From Salinivirgaceae bacterium (GTDB lineage Bacteria; Bacteroidota; Bacteroidia; Bacteroidales; SZUA-534), in contig JAQICC010000325.1 in assembly GCA_027858735.1 (NCBI GenBank), positions 1 through 34,732 of the forward strand: a stretch of 34,732 nucleotides of DNA, in the 5' to 3' direction. Position numbers and translations under genes: made by a program. The notes below the pieces were generated by a model that saw only the letters and a program-made list of their open reading frames with translations, was not told the origin of the DNA and ran no database searches. How positions within the stretch are numbered: position 1 is the first letter of the stretch; each line of letters opens with the position of its first letter. Shown here piece by piece: positions 26,072 through 34,732 of the stretch.

Positions 26072-29000
26072 ATGAGTACAAATATAAATAATGACAATAA
26101 GCACAGGGAGTTTAAACTAACTACCATTGCTTTAAAAAATAAAAATACGGTTTATCTATTAACCGCAATTCTTTTAATTTTCGGAATAAGTTCATACCAA
26201 ACACTTCCAAAAGAACTTTTCCCTGAAATTGTGTGGCCACAAATTGTGGTTAATACAGTATATCCGGGTAATGCCCCTGAAGATATTGAAAACCTCGTTA
26301 CTCGTCCGCTTGAGAAAGAGTTAGAGAATGTTCGTGGTTTAAAAGAAATTACTTCAATTTCGGCACAAGATGCATCGATGATATTTGTTGAATTTAACAC
26401 CGACGTTGATATTGAAGATGCTTTACGTAGAGTGAAAGACGGGGTTGATAATACGGCTGGTGAACTTCCCAATGATTTACCCACCGACCCTATGGTTATG
26501 GATATTGACTTTTCGGAATTTCCTATTCTAAACATAAACCTATCGGGCGATTATAGCATTGAAGAACTTAAAAAATATGCGGAATATCTCGAAGATGAGA
26601 TGGAGGAAATAAAAGAAGTTTCGAAAGTATTAATTGAAGGTGTAAACGAGCGTGAAATTAAAATTAACGTTGATTTATTTAAACTTGAAGCTTACGACTT
26701 ATCTTTCAATAATATTATTGGAGCCGTGCAAGGTGAAAACATTACCATGTCGGGTGGTGAAATTATGCTTGGACAAACGCGAAGAAATATTCGTGTATTG
26801 GGTGAGTTCGATTCCATGAAGGACATTGAGAATATCATAATTAGCACTAAAGACGGCAATATTGTTTATTTGCGCGATGTGGCTGAGGTAATTGATGGTT
26901 ACGAAGAACCCTCAACTTTTGCCCGTTTGAATAATGAAGCTGTAGTATCGGTTCAGGTAGTTAAAAAGGGGGGTGAAAATTTACTTTCTACTACCAAACA
27001 GGTTTTTGAGGTACTCAACAAATCACAGGCAAATAATATGTTGCCTAAAGATTTAAAAATATCAATAACCAACGACCAAAGCGAGCAGGTAAAAGAACAA
27101 TTAAGCAATTTAGAGAATAGCATGATTATGGGAGTAATCTTCGTAATTGTAGTTCTTTTCTTCTTTTTAGGGACACGAAATGCATTGTTTGTTGGATTTG
27201 CAATTCCTACCTCAATGATGATATCGTTTGTGATTATCAATTTAATTGGATTCCGAATTAACATGATGGTGCTTTTCGCACTTATATTGGCTCTGGGAAT
27301 GTTGGTGGATAATGCCATTGTTGTAGTTGAAAATATTTACCGCTATGTTGACAATGGTTTTAAACCTTGGGAGGCCTCAAAAAGGGCGGTAGGTGAAATT
27401 GCTATTCCAATTATCGCATCAACCCTAACTACTCTGGCAGCCTTTTTACCGCTAGCAATGTGGGGAGGTATTATGGGTGAATTTATGAAGTATTTACCCA
27501 TTACTTTAATTATCGTACTCTCATCATCATTGTTTGTAGCATTGGTTATTATTCCTGTTTTTTCAAGTTCATTTATAAAAACAAAAGGAGTAACAAAAGA
27601 GAGCGAGGCCAAAACCAGAAAAGTTGGCTTATATTCGGGTATAATAATGATCGTTTTAGGAGGTCTCTTACTATTGGCTAATAAAATGACCATTGGTAAT
27701 TTACTGGTACTTTTCGGAATAATCGGCATCTTCAATATGCTATTCCTCAGCAGAATGGAATCGTGGTTTCAAGATATTTTCCTGGTAAAACTTGAACGCG
27801 TTTACGAAAAAGCTCTTAGGTTTGCCATTAAGGGATGGAATTTGGTTTTTTTCTTTGGTGGAACTATCCTTCTTATGATTATTACCATAATGTTATTCTT
27901 CACAAGTTCTCCTAATATTGTTTTATTTCCAGATAGCGATCCGGGATTTATAAATATTGTGGCCGAACTACCTGTGGGTACTGATATTACAGGAACTAAC
28001 GATTTTGTATATAAACTTGAAGAAGATATAATTGGTTTCTTGAAAGAAGAGGGTGCACTGATTCCAAATGATACAACCAGCGTGGTTGAATCTATTTTAG
28101 CAACAGTAGGTAAAGGCGATCCTAACGATTTTTCATCGAGTGGTTCGCCAAACAAAGCCCTAATTACCGTGAGCTTTATTGATTTTGATCTTAGGGGAGA
28201 AATGAACACCTCATTAATTATGAGAGATTTAAGCGATTTTTTAGCTGGAAGATATCCTGGTGTTGAACTTGCAGTAACTAAGAACAGTATGGGACCCCCA
28301 ACGGGGAAACCTATAAACTTAGAAATTATAGGTCAGGATTTTGATCAGCTAGTACATTTAGCCGATACCATAAAAACAGTTATTGACCGATCAAATATTG
28401 AAGGTATTGAAGGACTAAAAATGAACGTTAGCACCCAACAACCAGAACTATTAATTCATATTGATAGAAACAAAGCCCAACGTTTTGGCTTAAGCACAGG
28501 TATGATTGCATCTACCTTACGAAATGGACTATTTGGATTTGAAGCCTCTGATTTTAAAGTGGGTGAAGATGAATACCCCATTCAAGTACGATTAAAAGAT
28601 GAATACAGATACGATTTGACCGCACTTGAAAATATGAAAATAACGGTATTTGGTGATGGTCCTCCAACACATATACCATTATCATCGGTAGCTGAATTCG
28701 AGTACAGTACTACTTTTAGCTCTGTTCGCCGTAAAGACTTGGATCGTGTTGTTACCCTTTATTCAAATGTAAATGAGGGCTACAATGCCAATACCATTAA
28801 TGTACAAATGGCAGCTGTTTTAGAATCGTTCGAAATGCCAAACGGATATAGTTTTGAATTTACCGGAGAACAACAAGACCAGCAAGAGTCGTCAGATTTC
28901 TTAGGTAAAGCTATGCTTATAGCATTAGCATTAATTATGTTGATTTTGGTAACCCAATTTAACTCGCTCATTCGCACCGTAATTATAATGATGAGTATAC

Positions 29001-29554
29001 TATTTAGCACCATCGGTGTATTTGGTGGGCTTTGGACATTCAACATGGACTTTATAATTGTAATGACTGGTGTTGGAGTAATATCTCTGGCTGGTATTGT
29101 GGTAAATAATGCCATTGTATTAATTGACTACATTGAATTACTAAAGATCGAAAAACGAAGAGAATTAGGCTACGAAGAAAATGCCTTTTTACCTGTTAGT
29201 ATTGCAACGGAGTGCATAATTCAAGGAGGTAAAACCCGATTGCGTCCGGTACTTTTAACTGCTATTACAACCATACTCGGACTTATACCAATGGCCATTG
29301 GTTTAAATATTGATTTTCAAGGTATGTTTGCATCGTATAGCCCTGATATTTCATTTGGTGGCGATATGGCCGCCATGTGGAGCCCAATGAGTTGGACTGT
29401 AATATTCGGACTTACATTTTCAACGTTCTTAACATTGGTTATTGTACCTGTAATGTACCGCATGACAACCATTGCACAAAAGAAAATGATGGTAATCATG
29501 GAAATGCTAAAAGAAAGAAGCAACGGAAATACAGCTGTTGAAGCTGAAGTTTAA
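26072..29554 (+). CDS. RND-family efflux permease
   Basis: 1160-aa inner-membrane proton-driven pump of the AcrB/MMPL-like RND superfamily. TM1 is about 25-43, TM2-TM6 lie between 348 and 500, and TM7-TM12 in the two C-terminal regions, with two large periplasmic porter loops. The proton-relay helix TM4 reads LVDNAIVVVEN at 411-421: one Asp (D413) with Asn after it, where AcrB has Asp-Asp. A two-helix insert at about 519-560 between TM6 and TM7 makes it longer than the usual ~1040 aa. TM10 carries AGIVVNNAIVLIDY. It is the last gene of the TetR-TolC-adaptor-RND operon, before a strong terminator. Substrates cannot be predicted. Confidence 0.95.
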   Translation: MSTNINNDNKHREFKLTTIALKNKNTVYLLTAILLIFGISSYQTLPKELFPEIVWPQIVVNTVYPGNAPEDIENLVTRPLEKELENVRGLKEITSISAQDASMIFVEFNTDVDIEDALRRVKDGVDNTAGELPNDLPTDPMVMDIDFSEFPILNINLSGDYSIEELKKYAEYLEDEMEEIKEVSKVLIEGVNEREIKINVDLFKLEAYDLSFNNIIGAVQGENITMSGGEIMLGQTRRNIRVLGEFDSMKDIENIIISTKDGNIVYLRDVAEVIDGYEEPSTFARLNNEAVVSVQVVKKGGENLLSTTKQVFEVLNKSQANNMLPKDLKISITNDQSEQVKEQLSNLENSMIMGVIFVIVVLFFFLGTRNALFVGFAIPTSMMISFVIINLIGFRINMMVLFALILALGMLVDNAIVVVENIYRYVDNGFKPWEASKRAVGEIAIPIIASTLTTLAAFLPLAMWGGIMGEFMKYLPITLIIVLSSSLFVALVIIPVFSSSFIKTKGVTKESEAKTRKVGLYSGIIMIVLGGLLLLANKMTIGNLLVLFGIIGIFNMLFLSRMESWFQDIFLVKLERVYEKALRFAIKGWNLVFFFGGTILLMIITIMLFFTSSPNIVLFPDSDPGFINIVAELPVGTDITGTNDFVYKLEEDIIGFLKEEGALIPNDTTSVVESILATVGKGDPNDFSSSGSPNKALITVSFIDFDLRGEMNTSLIMRDLSDFLAGRYPGVELAVTKNSMGPPTGKPINLEIIGQDFDQLVHLADTIKTVIDRSNIEGIEGLKMNVSTQQPELLIHIDRNKAQRFGLSTGMIASTLRNGLFGFEASDFKVGEDEYPIQVRLKDEYRYDLTALENMKITVFGDGPPTHIPLSSVAEFEYSTTFSSVRRKDLDRVVTLYSNVNEGYNANTINVQMAAVLESFEMPNGYSFEFTGEQQDQQESSDFLGKAMLIALALIMLILVTQFNSLIRTVIIMMSILFSTIGVFGGLWTFNMDFIIVMTGVGVISLAGIVVNNAIVLIDYIELLKIEKRRELGYEENAFLPVSIATECIIQGGKTRLRPVLLTAITTILGLIPMAIGLNIDFQGMFASYSPDISFGGDMAAMWSPMSWTVIFGLTFSTFLTLVIVPVMYRMTTIAQKKMMVIMEMLKERSNGNTAVEAEV

Positions 29555-29573
29555 TTACTTTTAAAATATATTT

Positions 29574-29614
29574 AAACAGCTCGGTATTGAAAAGTATCGG
29601 GCTGTTTTGCTTTA
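29574..29614 (+). terminator. Intrinsic terminator of the efflux operon
   Basis: aaacagctcggta (29574-29586) pairs along 13 bp, with two wobbles, with tatcgggctgttt (29595-29607) and is followed by a T-rich run. It lies 20 bp after the RND stop. Confidence 0.85.
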
Positions 29615-29624
29615 TTTATTACCG

Positions 29625-29639
29625 TGTGAAAATTTCACA
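29625..29639. promoter_or_regulatory. Palindrome TGTGAAA-A-TTTCACA
   Basis: Perfect 7+7 inverted repeat with one central base. It resembles CRP/FNR half-sites, but the TGTGA-TCACA spacing is 5, not 6. It lies about 50 bp upstream of the likely promoter of the haem-type MCP gene. An operator is inferred. Confidence 0.45.
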
Positions 29640-29676
29640 GTTTATTTCAATTTTATAATGCTGCTCCTTAACATTA

Positions 29677-29710
29677 TTTTGGTTTTTTTTGTTAATATCA
29701 TGTATATTTA
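29677..29710 (+). promoter_or_regulatory. Probable promoter of the MCP gene
   Basis: TTTTG at 29677-29681, a 21-bp spacer, TATATTTA at 29703-29710 (one mismatch to TAnnTTTG). The predicted start is about 40 bases before the ATG at 29761. Confidence 0.4.
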
Positions 29711-29760
29711 AAAAACCAAATTATTCGACAATAGTACTTTATCCCTTAAACCCTAAGCTT

Positions 29761-31251
29761 ATGTCATTACGAAACAAACTTTTAACCTTAGTGGTACTGC
29801 CTGTTGTAATTTGTACAACTATTGCAGTTCTTCTATCATCAATAAAAATTCACAATCAAGGTATTCAAGGATTAACAGATAAAAGTAATGCCATTTTAAC
29901 CATAAATATTCTAGAATACATTCATACTCATGCTGAATTTGGTTCCATTGTTGAAATTAATAGAGAAGAAGCCTTAGAAGGAGTAACTTCAAAAATCGAT
30001 TCATCATCTCAGAACTATAAGTTTAGAATTTCATCGCCCGATCCAATAAACGATAAACATACAGCAACCCAAGCTGAATTAGAATTTATTAAACGTTTCG
30101 AAAATGAAAACATTGAAAGCATTACCCATATTGATAAGGAAAATAACAACTTGTTGATTATGAGACCTGTTTATATGGATAAGGCAAAAGGCTGTCTGGA
30201 ATGTCACGAGAGGTCAGAGAATTCGAGTTCCTCAGACCATGGCAATTTACGAGGAATTTTTATGGTTGAGTCAGATATGGAAACTATTCAGAGCCAAGTT
30301 AGAGGTGCTATTACCCAAACCAGTCTATTGGGTTTTATAATTATGATTATTGCAATTTCTTTAGGAATATTAATTGTTGGTAAAATATCAAAAGCCATTG
30401 CTCAAATTATTAATGTAAGCCGAAAAGTTTCTGAAGGAGATTTGAATGACCGTGTAGATATTAGAACAAATGATGAGCTTGAAGAAGTTGGAAAGCATAT
30501 AAATGGAATGGTTGAATCGTTAAATAAAGTTTTAACAGGAGTACATGATGCTGCCAATGAATTAAATACTGCAACTGGTGAAATGACCACTACTTCGTCG
30601 GTAATATCAACCGGAGCCCAAAACCAGATTGTACAATTTCAGGAATTATCAGATTCTGTGAAAGATACAACTCAAAATATAACCTCAGCATCTGAATTCA
30701 TAAAGAAAACCGATGCGAATGCTGGAGAAGCAGAAATAGGTATGAACAATACGATAAACTCAATCGCTAAAATTGAGGAAAGTTCAAAAAAAATATATCA
30801 AAAAGTGCAAACCATAAACAGTATAGCTTTTCAAACAAAAATTTTAGCCTTAAACGCCGCTATTGAAGCTGCACGCGCAGGCTCGCATGGCAAAGGCTTT
30901 GCGGTTGTTGCTGCTGAGGTTCAGAAGCTTTCTGAGATATCTGAAAACTCATCGAAAGAAATAAACCATTTAACTGCAAAAAGTTTAAAACAGGTTGAAG
31001 ACGGTGTAAAAATAGCCATGGATGCAGGACTTAAAATAAAAGAGATTATTAAAATGGTAACTGAAATTTCTGCCAACCTAAGCCAAATTTCAGCAAGTGC
31101 CATTGAGCAATCTCAAATAGTTGAAAGAAATACTGAAATAACAAGTTCCAATGCTGCCGCTGCTGAAGAATTAGATGCCTCAACCATGGCTTTAAAAGAT
31201 CAGGCCGACGCATTGTTAGATATAGTACGTTATTTTGATTTGAAAGCTTAA
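29761..31251 (+). CDS. Methyl-accepting chemotaxis-type receptor with a CXXCH haem-binding sensor domain
   Basis: 496 aa from the ATG at 29761. A TTG-initiated extension to 29689 overlaps the promoter and is rejected. TM1 is about 8-28; the periplasmic domain 29-185 contains CLECH at 145-149, a c-type haem attachment motif, after [10 protein letters not shown] and before a [10 protein letters not shown] strand, as in the Tll0287-like (DUF3365) sensor family. TM2 is about 187-207 and HAMP 208-260. The MCP signalling domain has a clear hairpin tip at about 354-392 ([19 protein letters not shown], then [14 protein letters not shown]). It probably senses redox state, oxygen or another haem ligand. 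No che genes are nearby. It is monocistronic. Confidence 0.9.
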   Translation: MSLRNKLLTLVVLPVVICTTIAVLLSSIKIHNQGIQGLTDKSNAILTINILEYIHTHAEFGSIVEINREEALEGVTSKIDSSSQNYKFRISSPDPINDKHTATQAELEFIKRFENENIESITHIDKENNNLLIMRPVYMDKAKGCLECHERSENSSSSDHGNLRGIFMVESDMETIQSQVRGAITQTSLLGFIIMIIAISLGILIVGKISKAIAQIINVSRKVSEGDLNDRVDIRTNDELEEVGKHINGMVESLNKVLTGVHDAANELNTATGEMTTTSSVISTGAQNQIVQFQELSDSVKDTTQNITSASEFIKKTDANAGEAEIGMNNTINSIAKIEESSKKIYQKVQTINSIAFQTKILALNAAIEAARAGSHGKGFAVVAAEVQKLSEISENSSKEINHLTAKSLKQVEDGVKIAMDAGLKIKEIIKMVTEISANLSQISASAIEQSQIVERNTEITSSNAAAAEELDASTMALKDQADALLDIVRYFDLKA

Positions 31252-31646
31252 GCTTCTATGCCAAACAAACCTATTTGTCACATTGAAGTTCTTTAAAAAT
31301 GGGTTATCATTAAATCAGTTTCCTCTGTTGAAGAATCTATTTTTAGAAACGGCATGTAGCAACATCGATTAATGCTATGGCATGATATTATTGTTTCAAC
31401 TGCTAAGAGAGAAAAAACAAGGTTAAAAAAAATGAATAAGTGTATCTCCTTAATTCTCGAAGGAAATGGTATGAAAGATAAATATAGGTAAACCTTTGCA
31501 TAAGTAATTCAGTGGACTTATAAATTGAGCATTTGTGCATTATTTATTAATCCAGAATAATCAATTAAAATAAAGCTCCGAATATTCCCAAACTTTGCTA
31601 ATTTTGCGGCATAAATCAGAATAAGGTTTAATAACTAATTCCTACT
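31252..31646. other. Gene-free gap before purL
   Basis: 395 bp without a convincing gene. A 19-codon ATG frame at about 31432 has no features supporting it. Small palindromes such as atgc-tatg-gcat occur but no terminator or riboswitch fold that I can recognise. A TAATTTTG -7-type element at 31599-31606, lacking a matching -33 box, is the likely purL promoter. Confidence 0.5.
31599..31606 (+). promoter_or_regulatory. -7 element of the purL promoter
   Basis: TAATTTTG followed by C matches TAnnTTTG and lies 40 bp before the purL ATG. The expected upstream TTTG is not present at 19-20 bp, so the call rests on the -7 box alone. Confidence 0.35.
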
Positions 31647-34600
31647 ATGGTTAAATTCTTTCAAACTCCTGATGGCAAGGTGATTGCTGCAAAATCATCA
31701 AGCTCCTTAAATCAAATCGACGTATCGAAACTAGTATGGCTTTTTGACGAAGCAATTGCTTTAAGTCAAGAATTCTTAGATGGAACTTTTATCGGTCCAC
31801 GTAAAGAAATGATTACTCCCTGGAGTACCAATGCCGTTGAGATAACCCAAAATATGGGCATTTCAGGCATCACACGAATTGAAGAGTTTGTAAAAGTTGA
31901 TACGGATAATCCCGAATTTGACCCCATGCTTAAAGCACTAAGCAAAGGCTTAAACCAAAAAATTTTTACCATTGACATTCTGCCAGAACCGGTTCTTTCT
32001 ATAGAAGATATTGCAGCCTACAATAAGCAAGAAGGTTTGGCTTTAAACAACGATGAAGTTGGATATTTAGATGGATTAGCTAAAAAATTAGGCCGCAAAT
32101 TAACCGATAGTGAAGTTTTTGGTTTCTCACAAGTAAACTCAGAGCACTGTCGTCATAAAATTTTTAATGGCCAATTTGTTATCGATGGAGAGGAGAAAAA
32201 AGACTCGCTTTTCCAATTAATTAAGAAAACTACGAATACAAACCCTAACAATATTGTGTCGGCCTACAAAGACAATTGTGCTTTTATGGAAGGCCCATCT
32301 TTAGAGCAATTTGCTCCTAAAACACAAGACAAGCCCGACTTTTTTGAAGTTAAAGATTACAAATCGGTGTACTCATTAAAAGCCGAAACACATAACTTTC
32401 CTACTACGGTTGAACCATTTAATGGTGCTGCTACAGGTACCGGAGGCGAAATTCGTGACCGTATGGCTGGTGGCAAAGGCAGCATGCCTATTGCCGGAAC
32501 TGCGGTGTACATGACAAGCTACTCGCGTTTAGAAGAAGGGCGTGAATGGGAACAAGCAACAACGGCTCGCCCATGGCTATATCAAACACCTGAACAAATT
32601 TTAATTAAAGCATCAAATGGTGCCAGCGACTTTGGTAACAAATTTGGTCAACCACTTATCTGCGGAAGCGTTTTAACTTTTGAACATTTCGAAGCTTCAA
32701 AAAAGTTTGGCTTCGATAAAGTTATTATGATGGCCGGTGGTGTTGGTTATGGTAAAAAAGCCGACAGCCTAAAAGATAAGCCTGATGTAGGCGACAAGGT
32801 TGTAGTTATGGGTGGCGATAATTACCGCATTGGAATGGGTGGTGGAGCCGTTTCGTCGGTTGATACCGGAGAATTTGCAAACGCCATTGAATTAAATGCT
32901 GTACAACGCTCGAATCCTGAAATGCAAAAACGCGTTTCTAATGCTGTTCGTGCTTTAAGTGAACTTGATGAGAATCCTATTGTATCAATTCACGATCATG
33001 GTGCAGGTGGACACTTAAACTGCTTATCGGAATTGGTTGAAGAAACTGGCGGAAAAATTGAAGTTCGCAAATTACCCATTGGTGACCCCACCCTATCGGC
33101 AAAAGAGGTTGCCGGTAACGAGTCGCAAGAGCGCATGGGATTGGTGATGAAAGGAAAAGACATCGGTCTTCTAAAAAGAATTGCTGACCGTGAGCGTGCT
33201 CCAATGTACGTTGCTGGTGAAACTACTGGCGATATGCAGTTCTGCTTTCACGATGAAAAGGATGGTTCAAAACCAATAGATTTACAGCTCTCCGACATGT
33301 TTGGTAACCCACCAAAAACCATTATGGAGGATAAAACGCTCAATGATAATTACCAAGAATTAAACTATAAAAAAGAAGATATTCAGAAGCACCTTGAGAA
33401 TATGCTTCAACTTGAATCGGTTGGTTGTAAAGACTGGCTTACCAACAAAGTTGATCGTTCGGTTACGGGCAAAATTGCGCTACAGCAAAATGCAGGCCCC
33501 TTACATTTACCCCTAAATAATTGTGGCGTAGTTGCCTTAGATTACCGCGGTGTTAAAGGTATTTCAACCTCAATTGGTCATGCCCCTGTTAGTGCCATGT
33601 TAAATGCTGCCAAGGGTTCGCGCCTTGCAGTTACCGAAGCATTAACTAACATTGTTTGGGCTCCTCATAAAAATCAAATTAAAGGTATTTCCCTAAGTGC
33701 CAACTGGATGTGGCCATGTAAAAACCCTGGTGAAGATGCTCGTTTATACGAAGCTGTTGAAGCTTTAAGCGATTTTTGTATTGAACTTGGAATTAATGTT
33801 CCAACGGGTAAAGACTCGCTTTCTATGACTCAGAAATATAAAGATGGTGAGAAAGTAATTGCCCCGGGTACCGTTATAGTTTCTGGAGCTGGTGAGGTAA
33901 CCGACGTAAAAAAAGCGGTTAGCCCTGTTCTTCAAAAAGTAAATAACGCTCCCTTATTCTATATTGATTTATCAAAAGATGATCGCAAATTAGGAGGTTC
34001 GGCATTTGCTCAGGTAATTGAAGGCTTAGGCAAAGATTGCCCCGATGTAACCGATGCTGCTTATCTGGTAAAAGCCTTCAATACACTTCAAAAATTAATT
34101 GAAGATGGCCAAATACTATCCGGACACGATATTTCAACAGGGGGTTTAATCACTACTTTATTGGAAATGACCTTTGCCAATAACGAATTGGGTATCGATG
34201 TTGATTTCTCATCTTTAAACGAAGCCGACCCTGCAAAAATACTTTTTGCAGAAAACCCCGGATTAATTATACAGGTTAAAGATGCCGATAAGGTAGCTTC
34301 TGTATTAAATGCAGCAGGTATTGACTTTTTAAACATTGGTGGACTTGGTAAAGCTGGTGAGGTAAATGTAAATACCGGAGAGTGCTGGTACTCATTTGAC
34401 ATGATGCAGCTTCGCGACGTTTGGTATAAAACCTCTTACTTATTAGATAGAAACCAAAGTGGTGCTGATTTGGCAAAAGAACGCTTTGAATCATATAAAA
34501 ACAATACCCTAAGCTGGAACTTTAAAGATTTTACTGGTAAAGCTTCTGATTTAGGCATCGACCTAAAACGTCGTGCTAAAACAGGAACAAAAGCTGCCAT

Positions 34601-34732
34601 TATTCGTGAAAAAGGTGTAAACGGCGATCGTGAAATGGCCTACACTTTGTATTCTGCCGGTTTCGATGTTAAAGACGTTCACATGACTGACCTTATTACC
34701 GGTCGTGAAGACCTTAGCGATGTTAACATGAT
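31647..34732 (+). CDS. purL: Phosphoribosylformylglycinamidine synthase, large single-chain form (partial, 3' end outside the window)
   Basis: Fourth step of purine synthesis: converts FGAR and glutamine to FGAM with ATP. The frame is open from the ATG at 31647 to the window end, 1028 codons, so about 200 residues are missing compared with the ~1230-aa family. The N-terminus (VKFFQTPDGKVIAAKS) is typical of Bacteroidota. The ATP-binding synthase region has FGFSQVNSEHCRHKIFNG and KAETHNFPTTVEPF, then GAATGTGGEIRDR. The second synthase half contains GKDSLSM. The start of the glutamine amidotransferase domain is reached at the edge (DVHMTDLITGREDLSDVNM). The catalytic Cys-His-Glu triad of that domain would lie beyond the window. 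Confidence 0.97.
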   Translation, partial: MVKFFQTPDGKVIAAKSSSSLNQIDVSKLVWLFDEAIALSQEFLDGTFIGPRKEMITPWSTNAVEITQNMGISGITRIEEFVKVDTDNPEFDPMLKALSKGLNQKIFTIDILPEPVLSIEDIAAYNKQEGLALNNDEVGYLDGLAKKLGRKLTDSEVFGFSQVNSEHCRHKIFNGQFVIDGEEKKDSLFQLIKKTTNTNPNNIVSAYKDNCAFMEGPSLEQFAPKTQDKPDFFEVKDYKSVYSLKAETHNFPTTVEPFNGAATGTGGEIRDRMAGGKGSMPIAGTAVYMTSYSRLEEGREWEQATTARPWLYQTPEQILIKASNGASDFGNKFGQPLICGSVLTFEHFEASKKFGFDKVIMMAGGVGYGKKADSLKDKPDVGDKVVVMGGDNYRIGMGGGAVSSVDTGEFANAIELNAVQRSNPEMQKRVSNAVRALSELDENPIVSIHDHGAGGHLNCLSELVEETGGKIEVRKLPIGDPTLSAKEVAGNESQERMGLVMKGKDIGLLKRIADRERAPMYVAGETTGDMQFCFHDEKDGSKPIDLQLSDMFGNPPKTIMEDKTLNDNYQELNYKKEDIQKHLENMLQLESVGCKDWLTNKVDRSVTGKIALQQNAGPLHLPLNNCGVVALDYRGVKGISTSIGHAPVSAMLNAAKGSRLAVTEALTNIVWAPHKNQIKGISLSANWMWPCKNPGEDARLYEAVEALSDFCIELGINVPTGKDSLSMTQKYKDGEKVIAPGTVIVSGAGEVTDVKKAVSPVLQKVNNAPLFYIDLSKDDRKLGGSAFAQVIEGLGKDCPDVTDAAYLVKAFNTLQKLIEDGQILSGHDISTGGLITTLLEMTFANNELGIDVDFSSLNEADPAKILFAENPGLIIQVKDADKVASVLNAAGIDFLNIGGLGKAGEVNVNTGECWYSFDMMQLRDVWYKTSYLLDRNQSGADLAKERFESYKNNTLSWNFKDFTGKASDLGIDLKRRAKTGTKAAIIREKGVNGDREMAYTLYSAGFDVKDVHMTDLITGREDLSDVNM

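Noticed and set aside
26152-29523. Several 60-135-aa minus-strand frames within the RND gene
   Set aside because: Shadow frames opposite a strongly conserved pump gene.
29625-29639. Canonical CRP site
   Set aside because: TGTGA and TCACA are separated by 5 bp instead of 6, so it is reported only as an unassigned palindrome.
29689-29760. Upstream TTG extension of the MCP-type receptor
   Set aside because: Overlaps the predicted -7 box; the ATG at 29761 begins just before TM1 with a normal N-terminus.
31432-31491. 19-codon ORF before purL as a leader peptide
   Set aside because: No amino-acid bias related to purines, no terminator after it and no promoter directly upstream.

Overview
The window looks like chromosomal DNA of a marine or anaerobic member of the Bacteroidota, probably class Bacteroidia. 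The DNA is AT-rich. Several genes are preceded by the Bacteroidota sigma-factor pattern TTTG-N18-20-TAnnTTTG rather than -35/-10 boxes, and clear Shine-Dalgarno sequences are absent. The gene content also fits: Obg without a C-terminal extension, large single-chain PurL, E. coli-type IlvD, lipoproteins with acidic residues after the cysteine, and an RND pump with a lipoprotein adaptor. This placement is inferred from style and content; no rRNA is present.

Layout. 1-130: a hairpin and one copy of a short TAA-flanked repeat. 131-3970: a small hypothetical ORF, a secreted M28 zinc peptidase (minus) and a large HAMP/GAF/PAS membrane receptor with no visible output domain. 3981-4970: obg (minus). 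4971-5731: a gene-free stretch with GC-rich hairpins and a fold-back element. 5732-6250: a YfiR-like periplasmic protein. 6259-11198: the branched-chain amino-acid block on the minus strand, read from right to left: promoter, a 23-codon Ile/Val/Leu leader peptide, an intrinsic terminator, ilvD, ilvB, ilvN, another terminator, then an orphan IlvA regulatory domain that carries a second copy of the 48-bp repeat. 11418-13631: a SEC-C protein and an AraC regulator. 13656-19212: three tandem paralogous lipoproteins of unknown function (minus), followed by decayed AraC 3' ends. 19789-21264: ilvC with its own near-consensus promoter and a terminator. 21497-22648: a membrane metallophosphoesterase. 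22895-29554: a TetR-TolC-adaptor-RND efflux operon closed by a terminator. 29761-31251: a methyl-accepting protein with a CXXCH haem motif. 31647 to the end: purL, truncated by the window edge.

How it works together. ilvD, ilvB, ilvN and ilvC supply acetohydroxyacid synthase, reductoisomerase and dehydratase for Val/Ile/Leu synthesis. The minus-strand part appears to be controlled by transcription attenuation through the leader peptide, while ilvC, 8.9 kb away on the other strand, lacks such a leader. The efflux genes form a standard self-regulated tripartite exporter. The lipoprotein triplet is the main accessory region. The most notable signals are the undetected ilv leader peptide and attenuator, the 48-bp repeat whose precise removal restores the canonical IlvA ACT-like fold, and the AraC-tail repeats bordering the lipoprotein cluster.
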